NCBI RefSeq assembly: GCF_932274485.2
Contig: NC_065886.2
Coordinates: 19,419,501 to 19,483,500 of the forward strand
DNA: 64,000 nt
Reading direction: 5' to 3'
From: Patella vulgata
Lineage: Eukaryota; Mollusca; Gastropoda; Patellidae
Shown here: positions 52,826 to 64,000 of the stretch, piece after piece
How positions within the stretch are numbered: the stretch's first letter is position 1
How the letters are laid out: each line of letters begins with the position of its first letter
Translations under genes and position numbers: made by a program
The notes under the pieces: model-generated
What the model saw: only the letters and a program-made list of their open reading frames with translations
What the model was told of the DNA's origin: nothing
Databases searched by the model: none

Positions 52826-54406
52826 AAGATCAGATGATGAATGGAGCGATGACACTTTACAACCGCATTTCAATATGGAGGAATAAAAAGAAGAAAGATA
52901 TGTTGAGATGTTATTAAGTATTTTACACCAATGTATGAGAAATATGTGATAACATATAAATCTTGTAAACATAACAGTTATTTTATAGATAACAAATATA
53001 TCTTATCTTTCAACATGACATAGTTAAACTAAGCTCTTCATTTCTAAATACTATATTTCTATATACACACGGACGATATGATTATTAGGGATTTCTTTCT
53101 CAAAAAACCTGGTTACTCAAAAATAAATTATTTTCATTGAAAGGTTATTTGAAAATTTGTATTCAACACAGTATCAACAGATCATGTTTCATCTCGAAAT
53201 ATCTATTTCCACTAAGCTCCAATAGTTTAAAAAGATATTGCCAGATAAAGCAGCTATGCTTAACAATGCCATTTGCTATGGAGGAAAAAATGTAGCATTG
53301 TGAGCTGTCCATGTTCTAAATATAGCATGTTGAAACATGGTGTTTTTAAGTTTTTCATTTGTTGTTAAAGATCTATCTCTAGTTAATCAAGATAACTTTG
53401 AATATACATTTTCAAACTGATAAAATGGTAAATATTTTGAAACAAAATCATTTTCATTGTTCTGTAGAGCTTGAAATCAATACCTGGAGGTCACCAAATT
53501 CTGCAATGCCCCTTTAAGTAAACCAGCGAAAAATCCCCGCCTTATACATCAAACATGTTTTACTTTATAGTTTGATTACAATCATTCTTATATTATCGTG
53601 TTAAAATAAGATGGATTTTACCCACTTACAGTATAAATGTACAATATTAATAATGGAATATGTCAATAAATAATTAGGTTCAAACTACACAGTAAGGGTT
53701 TTTTCACATTAACACTTTGTATTCAACATGCTTAAGCCAATAAGGGCTAATATTGCAAGAATTAATATCTGCTTGTTGATACAAAAATCACAATAACTTT
53801 TATTTTAACTTTTCCTGCTCATTTACAACATAGTCTAAATCTATGGAAAGTAGATGGCACTGTCCTGGAAAATTCTTCTGTCTGAATAAATTGCATGAAT
53901 GGCCATATCAAAAAAATATTTTTTAGGGTCTTTAACATATGGTCATGGTTTTATGTATTGCAAAATTTATAACTTTATGCATACCCGAACTGGGTAATCA
54001 TCTTTTCAAAAACATTAAAACAATGTAATAAAGTAGAAAACTAGTAAAATAAATACTTCTAATATCAATACTTGCTTATATCAGTATGTTACAAGCACTT
54101 GCCAGTCTTTGGCATCAATATTTTAATACAAAAAATAATTAAGCACAACCATCTTTTCATGGAAATAAATATCTCTCTCTTTTATGGCCAGATACATCAT
54201 TATAGATAATCATTAGATTCTGTTTCTTGCAGTGATATAATCTCAATATTATAGTCTGTTTCTTATTTATAATATTATAGTCAGTTTTCTATTTATAGTT
54301 TAGAACTATTATTACATCACAACACAAAACACTAATACACTGGAAATATCTCTCGGCTCTTAGCATTCTAACATCTGGCTGACGTCTGCTAATTTCAAAG
54401 TTTAGG
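52826..54406. other. intergenic or 3' untranslated region of the MBT gene
   Basis: No exon or repeat was recognised. The sequence is AT-rich. Several TTTATT motifs on the plus strand (for example near 53799) are AATAAA on the minus strand and could end the MBT/SAM transcript. A long 3' untranslated region is plausible but not shown. Confidence 0.35.
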
Positions 54407-63300
<8,894 letters not shown>

Positions 63301-64000
63301 CTATCAAAAACATAAATCAAAATCACTTTGCACAATCGATTAATCAACAGGCAACAAATTTTATAGGAAATAGAAAGAATGATCATTATCAATACTTCTT
63401 TCCTCTTCCATTGCAAGAACATCATATGAGGAAAGGAACATATGCCCACCAGCATATTCATCATTAATGATTTAATAATTCAACCCTGGAACTAGACTCA
63501 TCTGCAAAACTAACTATTCCAGACAATTCGACGAAAATTAGAGTGAATACAGCTTACACGCATGTGGCGACAATATGCAACCGTGATAACATGTGGGCAA
63601 ATTAAAATAAACAAGCCAACAGTGAGGCTGATGTCCCCCGCCGAAATCCCAAAATAAATAGATGACACATTAATTAATCGCACATTTATTTTTTTCAAAA
63701 GTATCGAGCAATCAAATTATACACTAAGTTTCAGCACTCTCTATCAGATAGAATCAAAGTTATCTTGTCCCAAAGCATCGACCAATGTTAATAATTGAAC
63801 TCAGCCATGACATGACAGCAGAAAATACTCATTATCAAACTTAGTCAAGGTAATGATATAATAAAGCTATACACCAAGTGTCCTCACTCTCACTTAATTA
63901 GAACTAAAGTTATCGTGTCCCAAAGCATCAACCAATCAAATTGCTTATCCCTGCTTACTCTAAGCAAAAAATTCTCATCTTCACACTCCATCAAGGCATT
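63301..64000. other. upstream intron of the MBT gene
   Basis: No further exon is visible. 63540-63610 has a decayed Pearl-like 3' end (GGCGACAATATGCAACCGTG, ACATGTGGGC). 63720-64000 contains a doubled block (AAGTTAT.TTGTCCCAAAGCATC at about 63758 and 63908) related to 20690-20818. Confidence 0.4.

Overview
This window is animal nuclear DNA. Genes are split into short exons with GT/AG introns, AT-rich introns are packed with transposon debris, and coding matter is sparse. The repeat types (tRNA-derived SINEs whose 3' ends read ACGTTAAACCCC or TTAAACCCA, and Pearl/Helentron-like elements with an ACGG microsatellite) together with the protein sequences point to a lophotrochozoan, most likely a mollusc. 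The species cannot be named from the sequence.

Four host gene models are supported, all reconstructed exon by exon with matching splice phases. (1) and (2): two minus-strand copies of an ACSF2-type mitochondrial acyl-CoA synthetase gene, copy A at 1161-13987 (11 exons; C-terminal exons not in the window) and copy B at 20821-36620 (13 exons, through the stop codon). They lie in a direct segmental duplication of roughly 13-15 kb (about 1010-14030 and 21660-36663). Neither copy shows its first exon(s). (3): a plus-strand SUMO gene in four exons (44926-50631, complete, 95 residues). (4): a minus-strand Polycomb-type gene with four MBT repeats and a C-terminal SAM domain (54407-63300, 14 exons, 680 residues visible, 5' end beyond the window). 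It is closest to vertebrate L3MBTL2 in its MBT repeats but has the SAM domain of Drosophila Sfmbt. SUMO and the MBT gene are convergent.

Layout: 1-1010, SINE and an inverted simple-motif array; 1010-14030, ACSF2 copy A with Pearl-like elements, a LINE end and a solo-LTR-like fossil in its introns; 14030-20820, intergenic, with a Tc1 transposase relic, an inverted pair of exon-like sequences and a foldback-like transposon with an exact 8-bp target duplication; 20821-36663, ACSF2 copy B with its own insertions; 36663-44800, gene-free transposon graveyard (GIY-YIG retroelement remnant, tandem repeats, TTAA MITEs, Harbinger relic, hAT-type MITE); 44829-50816, SUMO; 50817-54406, intergenic repeats; 54407-64000, the MBT/SAM gene and upstream intron.

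No operon, CRISPR array or bacterial-style system is present, and none is claimed. The most informative features are the paired empty and filled insertion sites of the two ACSF2 copies, a family of elements sharing ends but carrying unrelated tandem-repeat cores, foldback elements built from short motifs, and an MBT-SAM protein with two SUMO acceptor motifs encoded next to the SUMO gene.
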